64,000 bases of DNA from Streptomyces sp. NBC_01314 (lineage in GTDB: Bacteria > Actinomycetota > Actinomycetes > Streptomycetales > Streptomycetaceae). The stretch is taken from positions 2,914,001 through 2,978,000 of the forward strand of contig NZ_CP108394.1 of NCBI RefSeq assembly GCF_041435215.1, written 5' to 3'. Each line of letters begins with the position of its first letter. The first letter of the stretch is position 1. The notes below the pieces were generated by a model. It saw only the letters and a program-made list of their open reading frames with translations, made no database searches and was not told the origin of the DNA. Shown piece after piece: positions 8,400 through 17,823 of the stretch. A program made the position numbers and the translations under genes.

Positions 8400-9130
8400 T
8401 ACGCCAGGCCTGCCACCAGTTCCGCGACCGACTTCCTGCGGCCCGTGTAGAACGGGACCTCCTCGCGGACGTGCATGCGGGCCTCCGAGGCGCGGAGGTG
8501 ACGCATGAGGTCGACGATGCGGTAGAGCTCGTCGGCCTCGAAGGCGAGCATCCACTCGTAGTCGCCCAGCGAGAACGAGGCGACCGTGTTGGCGCGGACG
8601 TCCGGGTAGCCGCGGGCCATCTTGCCGTGGTCGGCGAGCATGCGGCGGCGGTCCTCGTCGGGCAGCAGATACCAGTCGTAGGAGCGCACGAAGGGGTACA
8701 CGCTGACGTAGTCGCGGGGAGTCTCGTCGGCGAGGAACGCCGGGATGTGCGAGCGGTTGAACTCGGCGGGGCGGTGCAGCGCCATGTTCGACCACACCGG
8801 GGTGAGCGCGCGGCCCAGCTTCGTCCGGCGGAACAGGTTGTACGCCTCCTGGAGCTGGTCGCTGGTCTCGGCGTGCCACCAGATCATGAGGTCGGCGTCG
8901 GCGCGCAGGCCCGACACGTCGTACGTGCCACGGACGGTCACGTCCTTCGCGGCGAGCTGGTCGAACAGCTCCTGGACCTCGTCGGCGTAACCGGCGCGGT
9001 CCTCCGGCAGCACGTCCTTCAGCCGGAAGACGGACCACAGCGTGTAGCGGATGACCTCGTTGAGGTCCTTGGCCAGCTTGCCCTTGTTCGGGATCCGGCC
9101 GGACTCGGTGGTGGGGGCGACGTCGCTCAT
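8399..9130 (-). CDS. hemQ: Coproheme decarboxylase HemQ (chlorite-dismutase fold)
   Basis: The minus-strand ATG gives 243 residues. It carries the family features: N-terminal [15 protein letters not shown], a middle [20 protein letters not shown] containing the catalytic Tyr region, and [14 protein letters not shown] with the proximal haem-binding His. HemQ performs the last step of the coproporphyrin-dependent pathway of Gram-positive bacteria, converting Fe-coproporphyrin III to haem b with peroxide. It starts five bases after the hemG stop, so the two are co-transcribed and probably translationally coupled. Confidence 0.95.
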   Translation of the reverse strand: MSDVAPTTESGRIPNKGKLAKDLNEVIRYTLWSVFRLKDVLPEDRAGYADEVQELFDQLAAKDVTVRGTYDVSGLRADADLMIWWHAETSDQLQEAYNLFRRTKLGRALTPVWSNMALHRPAEFNRSHIPAFLADETPRDYVSVYPFVRSYDWYLLPDEDRRRMLADHGKMARGYPDVRANTVASFSLGDYEWMLAFEADELYRIVDLMRHLRASEARMHVREEVPFYTGRRKSVAELVAGLA

Positions 9131-9135
9131 GGTGC

Positions 9136-10635
9136 CTATTCTCCCGCTCCGCCGTGGAGGCTCCGCACCGGGTTGGCGGTGACGTCCAGCACCGCGCGCA
9201 GATCGCCGTGGACCTGGTCGACGGCGGCGGCGGCGCTCGCGACGCAGGCCGGGATGCCGACGCCGTCGTACGCCGCGCCGCAGACCGCGAGGCCCGGCAG
9301 CTTGCCGAGGTGCTCGCGGACGCGGGCCACGCGCGCGTGGTGGCCGACCGGGTACTGGGGCAGGCCGGCGTCCCAGCGGGTGACGCGGGTTTCGAGGGGC
9401 GCGGCGGACAGGCCGGTGGCCTCGCGCAGGTCGGTTCTCGACACGTCCACGAGGTGGGCGTCGTCGTGGTCCAGGATCGCCGTGTCGCCGTACCGGCCGA
9501 CCGAGGTGCGCAGGATGAGCAGGTCCGGGTTCTCGTCGGCGATCCAGCCCCACTTCTGGGAGGAGAAGGTGGACGCCTTGATGGTGCGGCCGTCGACCGG
9601 CGGCACCAGGAAGCCGCTGCCCTCGGGGAGGGTGAGGTCGGCGCGGCGGTAGGCGAGGGTGACCAGGGCCATCGAGGCGTACTCGACGCCCGCCAGTTCG
9701 GCGGCGGCCTCGGGTGCCTCGGCGCGGAGGAGGCCGGCGGCGACCGGGGCGGGGGCGGCCACGACCACGGCGTCGGCGTGCAGGACACGGTCCTCACCGC
9801 CGCCGCTTCCGCCGCTGCCCGTACCGCCGGTGACGACGCGCCAGCCTCCGGATGCTTCGCGGCGCAGCTCCGTGACAGGTGTCCGGGTGAGGATCTCGGC
9901 GCCGCGCGCCCGCACCGACTCGGCGACCGCGAGCGGCAGTTGCCCGACGCCGCCCTCGATGCCCATGAAGACCGGCCCGGTCTGCTGCGCGGCGGCGGCG
10001 CGCTCCTGGATGCCCCGGACGGCCTCGGTGAGGGAGGTGTGGGTCAGGGCGGCCTGGAAGAGCTGCGGGACGGCCGAGCGCATCGAGATGCGGTACGCGT
10101 CGCCCGCGTAGACACCGCCGAGCAGGGGCTCCACCAGGCGGTCGACGACCTCGCGGCCGAGGCGGGCCGCCACGTACTCCCCCACCGCCACGTCGTCGCC
10201 GACCTCGGTGCGCGGCAGGTCGGCGTCGCGTTCGATGCGGGCCAGGCCCTCGTCGGACAGGACCCCGGAGAGGGCGGACGCGGTGCCGGGGACACCCATG
10301 ACGTGGCCCTTGGGCATGGGCCGCAGAGCACCCCGGGTCCAGAGGGAGGCCGTGGCGGTGGCGGGCGGGCGGAGCCGGTCGGCGAGGCCCACCTCGCGCG
10401 CGAGGGCGACCGCCTCGGGGCGGCGGGCGAGCATCGACTCGGCGCCGAGGTCGACGCGCGCGCCCGCGATCTCGCCGGGCAGCAGCTTGCCGCCGACCCG
10501 GTCCGAGGCCTCCAGGACGGTCACTCTCGCGCCCCGGTCCAGCAGCCCGTGCGCGGCGGCCAGCCCCGCGATCCCGGCCCCGATGACGACGACATGCCCG
10601 GCGTCGCGCCCGACGTCCGTCCGTGCTCCGCTCAT
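9136..10635 (-). CDS. hemG: Coproporphyrinogen III / protoporphyrinogen oxidase
   Basis: The product has 499 residues. It starts with an FAD-binding [13 protein letters not shown] motif and [14 protein letters not shown], keeps the PPO-type [20 protein letters not shown] segment, and ends with the FAD-contacting [24 protein letters not shown] motif. In actinobacteria this HemY-type enzyme (also called CgoX) oxidises coproporphyrinogen III to coproporphyrin III, feeding the ferrochelatase and then HemQ encoded directly downstream. A Gly/Ser-rich insertion ([13 protein letters not shown]) lies near residue 275. Confidence 0.92.
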   Translation of the reverse strand: MSGARTDVGRDAGHVVVIGAGIAGLAAAHGLLDRGARVTVLEASDRVGGKLLPGEIAGARVDLGAESMLARRPEAVALAREVGLADRLRPPATATASLWTRGALRPMPKGHVMGVPGTASALSGVLSDEGLARIERDADLPRTEVGDDVAVGEYVAARLGREVVDRLVEPLLGGVYAGDAYRISMRSAVPQLFQAALTHTSLTEAVRGIQERAAAAQQTGPVFMGIEGGVGQLPLAVAESVRARGAEILTRTPVTELRREASGGWRVVTGGTGSGGSGGGEDRVLHADAVVVAAPAPVAAGLLRAEAPEAAAELAGVEYASMALVTLAYRRADLTLPEGSGFLVPPVDGRTIKASTFSSQKWGWIADENPDLLILRTSVGRYGDTAILDHDDAHLVDVSRTDLREATGLSAAPLETRVTRWDAGLPQYPVGHHARVARVREHLGKLPGLAVCGAAYDGVGIPACVASAAAAVDQVHGDLRAVLDVTANPVRSLHGGAGE

Positions 10636-10836
10636 GGCTCCACCCTCTCAGATGTCACTGACAGTCATGACGCCGGTTCCCCCGCCGTGGGGCCGTCCGT
10701 CCCTGTGGCCTCGCCGAGTCCCGACCGTGACCGCTTCGGGACCGGTTCCCCCCAACGTTCCGGCCCCCTCCCGCGTCGAAGAGTCGTCAGCAAGGCGGGC
10801 AAGCACGCCTGCCACGACCCTCGGGGGTACGCCGCA

Positions 10837-11841
10837 ATGGCCGAAACACACGTACGACGTTCCCGGCGGCCCGCAGGGGCCCTGGCCGCCCTGTTCCTCG
10901 CGGCAGCCCTGGCGCTCACGGGCTGCGGCGCCGGCAGCGCGGACGACGGCGCCTCGGGCAGCAAGGCGGGCTCCGACAGCAAGGCGGACACGTCCGCCGA
11001 GCAGGAGGGCGCCCTGTACGGCGAGAACGGCAACACCAGCGACCGGAGCGGCGGCAAGGCCGCCGACGCACCGCCCCGGATCGCTCCGAGCAACATCATC
11101 CGTACCGCCACCCTGACCGTGCGCGTCAAGGACGTGCCGAAGGCCCTGGACGAAACCCGCACCACCGTCGAGAACGTGGGCGGGTTCGTCGGCAGCGAGT
11201 CCACGACCCGTGACGGCAAGGACCGCGAGCGCACCCGGGTCGTCCTGCGCGTGCCCGCCGACAAGTACGACGAGGTGCTCACCGAACTGGAGGGCACCGG
11301 GAAGCTGATCGAGAAGAAGACGAAGGCCGAGGACGTCACCGACCAGGTCGTCGACGTGGAGAGCCGCATCAAGACGCAGCAGGCGAGCGTGGCCCGGATC
11401 CGCGAGCTGATGGACCGGGCGACCAAGCTCAGCGACGTGGTCACCCTGGAGGGCGAGTTGAGCAGCCGCCAGGCCGACCTGGAGTCGCTGCTCGCCCAGC
11501 AGAAGTCCCTGAAGGACCGTACGAGTCTCGCCACCATCACGCTGTCCCTGTCCGAGACCGCGGTGAAGAAGGCCGCGAAGGACGACGACCCCGGCTTCAT
11601 GGACGCGCTGGCGGGCGGCTGGAACGCGTTCGTCGCCGTGTTCCGCTGGCTGGCCATGGCCCTCGCCGCGATCCTCCCCTTCGCGGTGGCCGCCGCGGTC
11701 CTGCTGTTCCTGTGGTCCCGCTTCGCCCGCTCCCGCCGCCCCGCCCCGGCGACGGCTGCGGCTGCGGCTGCGGCTGCGGCTGCGGCAGGCACGACCGGTT
11801 CGCTCCCGGCCGCCGCACCGGCCGAGGAGGAGCGGGACTGA
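10837..11841 (+). CDS. DUF4349 lipoprotein
   Basis: The ATG at 10837 is preceded by GGGGGT and gives 334 residues. A lipoprotein signal ends in ALTGC. Residues about 88-245 are the DUF4349 domain: RTATLTVRVKDVPKALDE, GGFVGSES, VVLRVPADKYDEVL, then a coiled-coil stretch rich in Lys/Glu/Gln. A transmembrane helix near residues 270-295 is followed by an Ala homopolymer encoded by a (GCGGCT)n tract. Lipidation and a C-terminal membrane helix would tether both ends to the membrane. The function is unknown. The gene diverges from hemG. Confidence 0.85.
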   Translation: MAETHVRRSRRPAGALAALFLAAALALTGCGAGSADDGASGSKAGSDSKADTSAEQEGALYGENGNTSDRSGGKAADAPPRIAPSNIIRTATLTVRVKDVPKALDETRTTVENVGGFVGSESTTRDGKDRERTRVVLRVPADKYDEVLTELEGTGKLIEKKTKAEDVTDQVVDVESRIKTQQASVARIRELMDRATKLSDVVTLEGELSSRQADLESLLAQQKSLKDRTSLATITLSLSETAVKKAAKDDDPGFMDALAGGWNAFVAVFRWLAMALAAILPFAVAAAVLLFLWSRFARSRRPAPATAAAAAAAAAAAGTTGSLPAAAPAEEERD

Positions 11842-11898
11842 CGGCCGGTCGGACTGTCGGCGACGAAGCGAAATGCCGGGCCCCCGTAGCGTGTTCCC

Positions 11899-13299
11899 AT
11901 GAACATGAGCCGTGCTGAGGAACGTTCCGGGGAACGCCTGGTGGTCGTCGGAGGTGACGCGGCGGGCATGTCCGCCGCGTCGCAGGCACGTCGGCTGCGG
12001 GGGCCCGGGGAACTGGAGATCGTGGCGTTCGAGCGAGGCCACTTCACCTCCTTCTCGGCGTGCGGCATCCCGTACTGGGTGGGCGGCGACGTCCCCGAAC
12101 GGGACCGGCTCATCGCCCGCACGCCCGAGGAACACCGGGCCCGCGACATCGATCTGCGCATGCGGACGGAGGTCGTGGACATCGACGTCGAGGGCTCCCG
12201 CGTGCGCGCGCGGGACCTCGACTCGGGCACCGAGTCCTGGACCTCGTACGACAAGCTCGTGATCGCGACCGGCGCCCGCCCGATCCGCCCCGACCTGCCC
12301 GGCGTCGACGCCCCCGGTGTGCACGGCGTGCAGACCCTGGACGACGGGCAGGCCCTCCTGGACACCCTGACCGCCACCCGGGGCCGCCGGGCGGTGGTCG
12401 TCGGAGCGGGTTACATCGGCGTGGAGATGGCCGAGGCGCTCATCAACCGGGGGTACGAGGTCACGGTCGTCAACCGGGGCAGGGAGCCCATGTCCACCCT
12501 CGACCCGGACATGGGCCGTCTGGTGCACAAGGCCATGGAGGGCCTGGGCATCACGATGGTCGACGACGCCGAGGTCACCGCCCTGCGCACCGGCGACGAC
12601 GGCCGCGTCCGCGCGGTGGCCACGGACGACGCCGAGTACCCGGCGGACGTGGTGGTCCTGGGCATCGGCGTACGCCCGGAGACGGAACTCGCGAAGGCGG
12701 CGGGCCTGCCCGTGGGCGACCACGGCGGCCTGCTGACCGACCTGGCCCTGCGCGTCCGGGGCCACGAGAACATCTGGGCGGGCGGCGACTGTGTCGAGGT
12801 GCTCGACCTGGTCTCCGGTCACCTGCGCCACATCCCGCTCGGCACCCACGCCAACAAGCACGGCCAGATCATCGGCGCCAACGTCGGCGGCGGCTACGCC
12901 ACCTTCCCCGGCGTCGTCGGCACCGCCGTCAGCAAGGTCTGCGACCTGGAGATCGCCCGCACCGGCCTGCGCGAGAAGGACGCCGACCGCGCCGGCCTCC
13001 AGTACGTCACCGTCACCATCGAGTCCACCAGCCGCGCCGGCTACTATCCCGGCGCCGCACCCATGACCGTGAAGATGCTCGCCGAACGCCGCACCGGCCG
13101 CCTCCTGGGCGTCCAGATCGTCGGCCGGGAGGGTGCGGGAAAGCGCGTCGACATCGCGGCGGTGGCCCTCACAGCAGGCATGACGGTAGAACAGATGACC
13201 GTCCTGGACCTCGGCTACGCCCCACCCTTCTCCCCGGTCTGGGACCCGATCCTGGTGGCGGCGAGAAAGGCGGTGGCGGCGGTGAGGTCGGGCGCCTGA
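11899..13299 (+). CDS. FAD-dependent CoA-disulfide-reductase-like oxidoreductase
   Basis: The product has 466 residues. The FAD site VVVGGDAAGMSAASQARRL (about 15-33) is followed by SFSACGIPYW, whose Cys55 matches the single redox Cys of the CoADR/NADH oxidase family. An NAD(P) site lies near residues 166-182 (VVVGAGYIGVEMAEAL), and IWAGGDCVEV and the dimerisation domain follow. Family members reduce CoA disulfide or polysulfide, or act as NADH oxidases; the substrate cannot be told from sequence. Two ATGs (11899 and 11905) are close. A possible -10 TAGCGT at 11887-11892 lies just upstream, so the message may be leaderless. Confidence 0.85.
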   Translation: MNMSRAEERSGERLVVVGGDAAGMSAASQARRLRGPGELEIVAFERGHFTSFSACGIPYWVGGDVPERDRLIARTPEEHRARDIDLRMRTEVVDIDVEGSRVRARDLDSGTESWTSYDKLVIATGARPIRPDLPGVDAPGVHGVQTLDDGQALLDTLTATRGRRAVVVGAGYIGVEMAEALINRGYEVTVVNRGREPMSTLDPDMGRLVHKAMEGLGITMVDDAEVTALRTGDDGRVRAVATDDAEYPADVVVLGIGVRPETELAKAAGLPVGDHGGLLTDLALRVRGHENIWAGGDCVEVLDLVSGHLRHIPLGTHANKHGQIIGANVGGGYATFPGVVGTAVSKVCDLEIARTGLREKDADRAGLQYVTVTIESTSRAGYYPGAAPMTVKMLAERRTGRLLGVQIVGREGAGKRVDIAAVALTAGMTVEQMTVLDLGYAPPFSPVWDPILVAARKAVAAVRSGA

Positions 13300-13327
13300 C
13301 AAGCGAGGGCCGCGCCCATGCTTCTAA

Positions 13328-13385
13328 AGGGGCGCGGGGCTGTTTCGATATGCGGCTCCGCCGCGTGGGCGCGACCAGCCACGAC
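13328..13385 (+). repeat. Dispersed intergenic element, long form
   Basis: It reads AGGGGCGCGGGGCTGT, a short spacer, then GCGGCTCCGCCGC and GGGCGCGACCAGCCACGAC. The same layout occurs at 34318 and, inverted, at 8345. It lies between convergent genes. A (CCCGCA)4 microsatellite directly follows (about 13387-13411). Confidence 0.7.
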
Positions 13386-13441
13386 GCACCCGCACCCGCA
13401 CCCGCACCCGGGAACGCACAGCACCCCCACGGCGCTCCCCG

Positions 13442-13777
13442 CTACATGGCCGACGTACCGGTTATCCGATCGATCGCCTGTCGAGCCTGCTCCGCCGGCG
13501 GCCGAGCCGGCAACGACGACACCGACGCGGCCGAGGTCACAGCGGCCGGCGCCGTAGGCGCGGCGGCCGGCTTCGCATGCGCGGCCGCAGGCCGAGCCGA
13601 CCGCAGCCGATGACTGACCGCCTCGTCCAGCGTCACCGGCCGCTGCATCCGCGCCGCCAGCCGCCCGGCCTCCTGGCCCAGCGCTGCGACGTCCTCCCAG
13701 GGCAGCCGCACCACCAGCGAGATCTCGGCCTCACCATCGGGGGTGGCGTGCATCGCCGGGGCAACTCGGTCGTTCAT
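13442..13777 (-). CDS. Conserved hypothetical protein, Ala-rich C-terminus
   Basis: The minus-strand ATG has GAGGAA upstream; 111 residues. Residues about 15-60 (AEISLVVRLPWEDVAALG and RPVTLDEAVSHRL) look like a small folded unit with a beta strand and two helices, followed by an Ala/Pro/Ser linker and a final helix EQARQAIDRI. I do not recognise the family. It is convergent with the oxidoreductase and divergent from the rhomboid gene. Confidence 0.65.
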   Translation of the reverse strand: MNDRVAPAMHATPDGEAEISLVVRLPWEDVAALGQEAGRLAARMQRPVTLDEAVSHRLRSARPAAAHAKPAAAPTAPAAVTSAASVSSLPARPPAEQARQAIDRITGTSAM

Positions 13778-13915
13778 CGCCTGTTCCTCACGTAGATCCG
13801 CGGTTGAGAAGTCATACGCACCACCCGCCCCGCACGTTCACCGACATCCGCTCCGAGGCCGGCACCGACACCGGGCACGCTGATTCCGGCCCCGTATCCA
13901 GGGCACAAGTCCGGT

Positions 13916-14725
13916 GTGGTCATCCCCGTCCATGACGTGAACCCCGCGGGCCGCACGCCCTACGTGACCTACGCGCTCATCGCCGCGAGCGTCTTCGTCT
14001 TCGTCTTCATGCCGGGTCTCGCCGGTTCCGTGCCGGGCGACAGCGAGACGGCCCGGCTGTGCCACACACAGGCGTTCGTGGAGCAGTACGCGGCGATACC
14101 GCAGGAGTTGATCCGCCATCAGCTGCCACAGCTGGTGCCCACCGGCGAACTCGCCCGGTCGGGCGGCTGCGCGCTGGGCCCACCCGGCTACGACAAGTCG
14201 CCAGCGCTGTCCGTCCTCACCGCGCTGTTCCTGCACGCCGACTGGGTGCATCTGCTGGGCAACATGCTCTTCCTGCTGATCTTCGGCAACAACATCGAGG
14301 ACCGGCTGGGCCCCATACGGTTCGCCCTGTTCTACGTGGCCTGCGGCTACGCGGCGACGTACGGCTACGCGCTCGTCAACGCCGGCTCCACGGACCCGCT
14401 GATCGGCGCGTCCGGGGCGATCGCCGGGGTCCTCGGCGCGTATCTCGTCCTCTACCCGAAGGCCAGGGTCTGGGTCCTCGTGCCGTTCCTGGTCTTCCTG
14501 CCGCTGAGACTGCCCGCCTGGCTGGTGCTCGGCTCCTGGTTCGTGCTCCAGGCCGTCCACTCGTCCGGCGAGAGCGGCTCCGACGTCGGCACGGTGGCGT
14601 ACGCGGCCCACCTCGTCGGCTTCGTCGCCGGCATGCTGCTCGCCTGGCCCCTGCGCCCGGGCACCCCGCCCCCACCCGAGCCACGCGGCCTGCTGTTCGG
14701 CAGACGGGCGCGACCCGGCTGGTGA
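13916..14725 (+). CDS. Rhomboid-family intramembrane serine protease
   Basis: A GTG start (VIPVHDVNPAGRTPY) gives 269 residues with six predicted membrane helices. Rhomboid hallmarks are present: HADWVHLLGNMLFLLIFGNN, GASGAIAGVLGAY with catalytic Ser166, and AYAAHLVGFVAGM with catalytic His232. A cytoplasmic Pro-rich tail follows. Rhomboids cleave substrate proteins within the membrane; the substrate here is unknown. The gene is convergent with hemE, 18 bases apart. Confidence 0.9.
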   Translation: MVIPVHDVNPAGRTPYVTYALIAASVFVFVFMPGLAGSVPGDSETARLCHTQAFVEQYAAIPQELIRHQLPQLVPTGELARSGGCALGPPGYDKSPALSVLTALFLHADWVHLLGNMLFLLIFGNNIEDRLGPIRFALFYVACGYAATYGYALVNAGSTDPLIGASGAIAGVLGAYLVLYPKARVWVLVPFLVFLPLRLPAWLVLGSWFVLQAVHSSGESGSDVGTVAYAAHLVGFVAGMLLAWPLRPGTPPPPEPRGLLFGRRARPGW

Positions 14726-14743
14726 GCCCCGCGGCCCGCCCGC

Positions 14744-15811
14744 CTACTTCACGGTCTGCGTGTGGACGTACTCCACGAGCCGGGTCAGGGCGTCCGGGTC
14801 GGTGCTGGGCATGACGCCGTGGCCGAGGTTGAAGATGTGGCCCTCCAGGCCGGTGGCCGCGTCGAGGACCTCGCGGGTCTTGGTCTCGACGGCCTCCGTG
14901 CCCGCGAACAGGACGGTCGGGTCGAGGTTGCCCTGGAGCGCCTTGCCGGGGCCGACGCGGCGGACGGCCTCGTCGAGCGGGACGCGCCAGTCGACGCCGA
15001 CGACGTCCGCGCCGGCCTCGGCCATGAGGCCCAGCAGCTCGCCGGTGCCGACACCGAAGTGGATGCGCGGGACGCCGTACGACTCGACGGCCCGGAAGAC
15101 CTTCGTGGAGGCGGGCAGCACCGAGCGGCGGTAGTCCGCCGGGGCGAGGGCGCCGGCCCAGGAGTCGAAGAGCTGGACGGCGGAGGCACCCGCCTCGATC
15201 TGGACCTTGAGGAACGCGGACGTGATGCCGGCGAGGCGGTCGAGCAGGTCGGCCCAGAGCTCGGGGTCGCCGTACATCATCGCCTTGGCGTTCTCGTACG
15301 TGCGGGACGGGCCGCCCTCCACGAGGTAGCTGGCGAGGGTGAAGGGGGCGCCGGCGAAGCCGATGAGGGGGGTCTCGCCCAGCTCGGCGGTGAGCAGCCC
15401 GATGGCCTCGGTGACGTAGGAGACGTCCTCGGGGGTCAGGTCGCGGAGCTGGGCCAGGTCGGCGCGGCTGCGGATCGGCTTCTCGACGACGGGGCCGACG
15501 CCGGGCTTGATGTCGAGGTCGATGCCGATGGCCTTGAGCGGGACGACGATGTCGCTGAAGTAGATCGCCGCGTCCACGTGGTGGCGGCGGACCGGCTGGA
15601 GGGTGATCTCCGTGACCAGCTCGGGCCGCATGCACGAGTCCAGCATCCCGATGCCCTCGCGCACCTTCAGGTACTCGGGGAGCGAACGCCCGGCCTGCCG
15701 CATGAACCACACCGGTGTGTGCGGCACGGGCTCACGCCTGCACGCCTTCAGGAAGGCGGAGTTGTACGTGGCGGTCGGCTGGTGGCCCGAGGGGCCGGCA
15801 TTGGCACTCAC
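14744..15811 (-). CDS. hemE: Uroporphyrinogen III decarboxylase
   Basis: A GTG start (VSANAGPSGHQPTATY) gives 355 residues, the usual HemE length. The signature PVWFMRQAGRSLPEY carries the active-site Arg, and further motifs are YFSDIVVPL, GFAGAPFTLASYLVEGG, QLFDSWAG and FNLGHGVMPSTDPD. It decarboxylates uroporphyrinogen III to coproporphyrinogen III, supplying the substrate of the HemG/HemQ branch encoded 4 kb away. In-frame codons upstream of 15811 lack the family sequence. Confidence 0.95.
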   Translation of the reverse strand: MSANAGPSGHQPTATYNSAFLKACRREPVPHTPVWFMRQAGRSLPEYLKVREGIGMLDSCMRPELVTEITLQPVRRHHVDAAIYFSDIVVPLKAIGIDLDIKPGVGPVVEKPIRSRADLAQLRDLTPEDVSYVTEAIGLLTAELGETPLIGFAGAPFTLASYLVEGGPSRTYENAKAMMYGDPELWADLLDRLAGITSAFLKVQIEAGASAVQLFDSWAGALAPADYRRSVLPASTKVFRAVESYGVPRIHFGVGTGELLGLMAEAGADVVGVDWRVPLDEAVRRVGPGKALQGNLDPTVLFAGTEAVETKTREVLDAATGLEGHIFNLGHGVMPSTDPDALTRLVEYVHTQTVK

Positions 15812-15997
15812 GAGGCAAAGTCTCGCACGCCCGCCTGACGGCGAGGGCCGGGGCTGTGGACAACCGAGGCCCCTGCTTCCGCGGCCACCGCTCCCGGCCT
15901 CCGGAGCGGCCTCCGTTCGCTGAGCGCGATGCGACAGTGACCCAGCGCACGGGTGTCTTGCCCTGCGCCGAGGCCCGGTTCCCCTTAATGTTCCGGC

Positions 15998-16669
15998 ATG
16001 GCTGCGGCTCAGGGACGACTGTCGGACGGCGCTGGCGGGATGGACGACGCGAAAGAGGGGGAGCGCGATGCGATGGAGACGGACCCGTTGCCGTTCCGCT
16101 CCGCCGTCGAAGCGCTGCGGGCCACACGGCTGCGGCCGGAGATCGAGATCGAGTCGACCAAACCACCCCAGCGGCTGGCCCCGTACGCGTACGCCCTGGA
16201 GGCCGCGGTCGTCGAGGGCGACGAGGACCTGGCCGACGGCCGGCTCATCCTGCTGCACGACCCCGCGGGGCACGACGCCTGGCAGGGCACCTTCCGGCTG
16301 GTGACCCTGGTCCGGGCGGAGCTGGAGCCCGAGATGGCGGCGGACCCCCTGCTGCCGGAGGTCTGCTGGTCGTGGCTGACCGGCGCGCTGCAGTCCCGGG
16401 GGCTGTCGTACGGCGAGCCGAGCGGGACGGTGACGCGGGCGAGTTCGCACTACTTCGGTGGGCTGGCGGCGCGGCCGGCCGCGTCGCAGATCGAGATCAG
16501 GGCGTCGTGGACCCCCCGCGAGGTGCTGGGCGGCGTTCCCGACACCGCCGCGCATCTCGCCGCGTGGTGCGACCTGCTCGCCCAGATCGCGGGGCTGCCT
16601 CCGGCCGTCGACCCCGGGGACGCGGCGGTGGTGTCGCTGCCGCAGCGGCGGGGGCCGCAGTCCCGCTGA
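15998..16669 (+). CDS. DUF3000 protein
   Basis: The product has 223 residues and is soluble. It has the actinobacterial DUF3000 pattern: FRSAVEALRATRLRPEIEIE, RLAPYAYALEA, GTFRLVTLVRAELEPEMA and WCDLLAQIAGLPP. The function is unknown. It diverges from hemE and is followed by a strong terminator. An upstream TTAAT stretch at about 15985 may be part of the promoter. Confidence 0.85.
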   Translation: MAAAQGRLSDGAGGMDDAKEGERDAMETDPLPFRSAVEALRATRLRPEIEIESTKPPQRLAPYAYALEAAVVEGDEDLADGRLILLHDPAGHDAWQGTFRLVTLVRAELEPEMAADPLLPEVCWSWLTGALQSRGLSYGEPSGTVTRASSHYFGGLAARPAASQIEIRASWTPREVLGGVPDTAAHLAAWCDLLAQIAGLPPAVDPGDAAVVSLPQRRGPQSR

Positions 16670-16686
16670 GAACTCCGCAGAACCAG

Positions 16687-16720
16687 GGACCGTACGCCGT
16701 GGAGCGTGCGGTCCTTTTTC
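16687..16720 (+). terminator. Rho-independent terminator after DUF3000 gene
   Basis: GGACCGTACGC pairs with GCGTGCGGTCC (one G-U/T-G mismatch) around a short loop and is followed by TTTTT. It is the most classical terminator in the window. Confidence 0.85.
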
Positions 16721-16755
16721 GTGCGCGTCGCCACGCCGATCGAAACCATCACTTT

Positions 16756-16787
16756 GTCGATACGGCCACTTTCGGCCTTGTATCGAC
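16756..16787. promoter_or_regulatory. Long inverted repeat upstream of LuxR-type gene
   Basis: GTCGATAC-GGCC-actttc-GGCC-tt-GTATCGAC forms a 12-bp stem with a TT bulge in an AT-rich leader. Two more inverted repeats follow: CTTCG-N6-CGAAG (16808-16823) and CAGAGGT-N12-ACCTCTG (16881-16906). Function unknown; operator sites or leader structure are both possible. Confidence 0.5.
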
Positions 16788-16987
16788 GTGAAGCGTCACC
16801 GTTCGGTCTTCGAATGATCGAAGATGTGTCCGAATTGCACGGATTGTTACTCACTAAATCGTGATCATTCTCTAAAGGAGCAGAGGTTTGATGCCGAAGA
16901 CCTCTGTGACCTTCAAAGCATGGTTCGTCCCGGCTTCGACCCCACGAGCCCGGCGAACCCGCCCCTGTCCCGTACCCCGGAGGCCTG

Positions 16988-17647
16988 GTGTCCGTTCTCC
17001 TCGAGCAGCCCGCAAGCCTGGTCGCCTATCGTCCTAACAAGCCGACCGCGATGGTGGTGGTGGCCGATCCACGGGTCCGGTCCACCGTCACCCGGCACCT
17101 GTGGGCCCTCGGGGTCCGCGATGTCATCGAGGCCTCGTCCATCGCCGAGGCCCGTCCCCGCGTCGGAAACCCCCGCGACATCTGCGTCGCGGACGTCCAC
17201 CTGCCGGACGGTTCCGGCCTGACCCTCCTCTCCGAGACCCGCGCGGCGGGGTGGCCCAACGGCCTCGCCCTCTCCGCCGCCGACGACATCGGCGCCGTAC
17301 GCAACGCCCTCGCGGGCGGTGTGAAGGGATATGTCGTCACCGGCACCCGTACCAACATCGGACTGCCCTCCCGCCCGGGTGCCGCCCCCATCGGCTCCGC
17401 CGCCCGTATGCACCGCCGCCCCCCGGGAGCCCCGAGCCACCCGGGCGGCTACCGGGAGCTGTCGGGCCGCGAGGTCGAGGTGCTGCGCCTGGTCGCGGAG
17501 GGGCAGTCGAACAAGGCGATCGGCGTCTCCATGGGCCTGTCCGCGCTCACGGTCAAGAGCCACTTGGCCCGAATCGCGCGCAAGCTCGGCACCGGCGACC
17601 GCGCCGGAATGGTTGCGGTGGCCCTGCGCACCGGGATCATCCACTGA
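16988..17647 (+). CDS. LuxR-type response-regulator-like transcription factor
   Basis: A GTG start after CGGAGG gives 219 residues. Residues about 20-120 look like a receiver domain with the candidate phospho-Asp69 (VADVHLPDGSG), but only one acidic residue is seen at the N-terminal pocket (VVVADPR) and the conserved Lys near GYVVTG is missing, so the receiver may be phosphorylation-independent. Residues about 155-212 are a clear LuxR/NarL HTH (LSGREVEVLRLVAEGQSNKA and LTVKSHLARIARKLG). There is no adjacent kinase. The 340-base structured leader upstream suggests tight regulation. Confidence 0.85.
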   Translation: MSVLLEQPASLVAYRPNKPTAMVVVADPRVRSTVTRHLWALGVRDVIEASSIAEARPRVGNPRDICVADVHLPDGSGLTLLSETRAAGWPNGLALSAADDIGAVRNALAGGVKGYVVTGTRTNIGLPSRPGAAPIGSAARMHRRPPGAPSHPGGYRELSGREVEVLRLVAEGQSNKAIGVSMGLSALTVKSHLARIARKLGTGDRAGMVAVALRTGIIH

Positions 17648-17670
17648 CACCCGGGACACCGAGGCAGGAA

Positions 17671-17702
17671 GGGGCCGGGATCGTTCGCCGATGTCCGGCC
17701 CC
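17671..17702 (+). terminator. Hairpin after LuxR-type gene
   Basis: GGGGCCGG and CCGGCCCC pair across a 16-base loop 24 bases past the stop codon. There is no T tract. Confidence 0.55.
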
Positions 17703-17762
17703 TCCCGGTTCGCCGGGAACATTCACTGACACGTGTGATACGTGACTGGTTTACGCCCCTGG

Positions 17763-17798
17763 ATGGCCCGCCGACGGAACGTTCCGTCGGCGGGCCAT
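17763..17798. promoter_or_regulatory. Perfect 36-bp palindrome upstream of RNase D gene
   Basis: ATGGCCCGCCGACGGAAC is followed at once by its exact reverse complement. It ends 25 bases before the rnd start and 13 bases before the candidate -10 box. It may act as a terminator for upstream transcription or as an operator. Confidence 0.6.
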
Positions 17799-17823
17799 GT
17801 CCATACACAGATACCCTTGACAG

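Noticed and set aside
16891..17037. A 48-codon upstream frame with AAAGGAG ten bases before its ATG, overlapping the LuxR-type start
   Set aside because: Arg/Pro-rich composition typical of an out-of-frame GC-rich read; spacing to the ribosome site is long and conservation is unknown.
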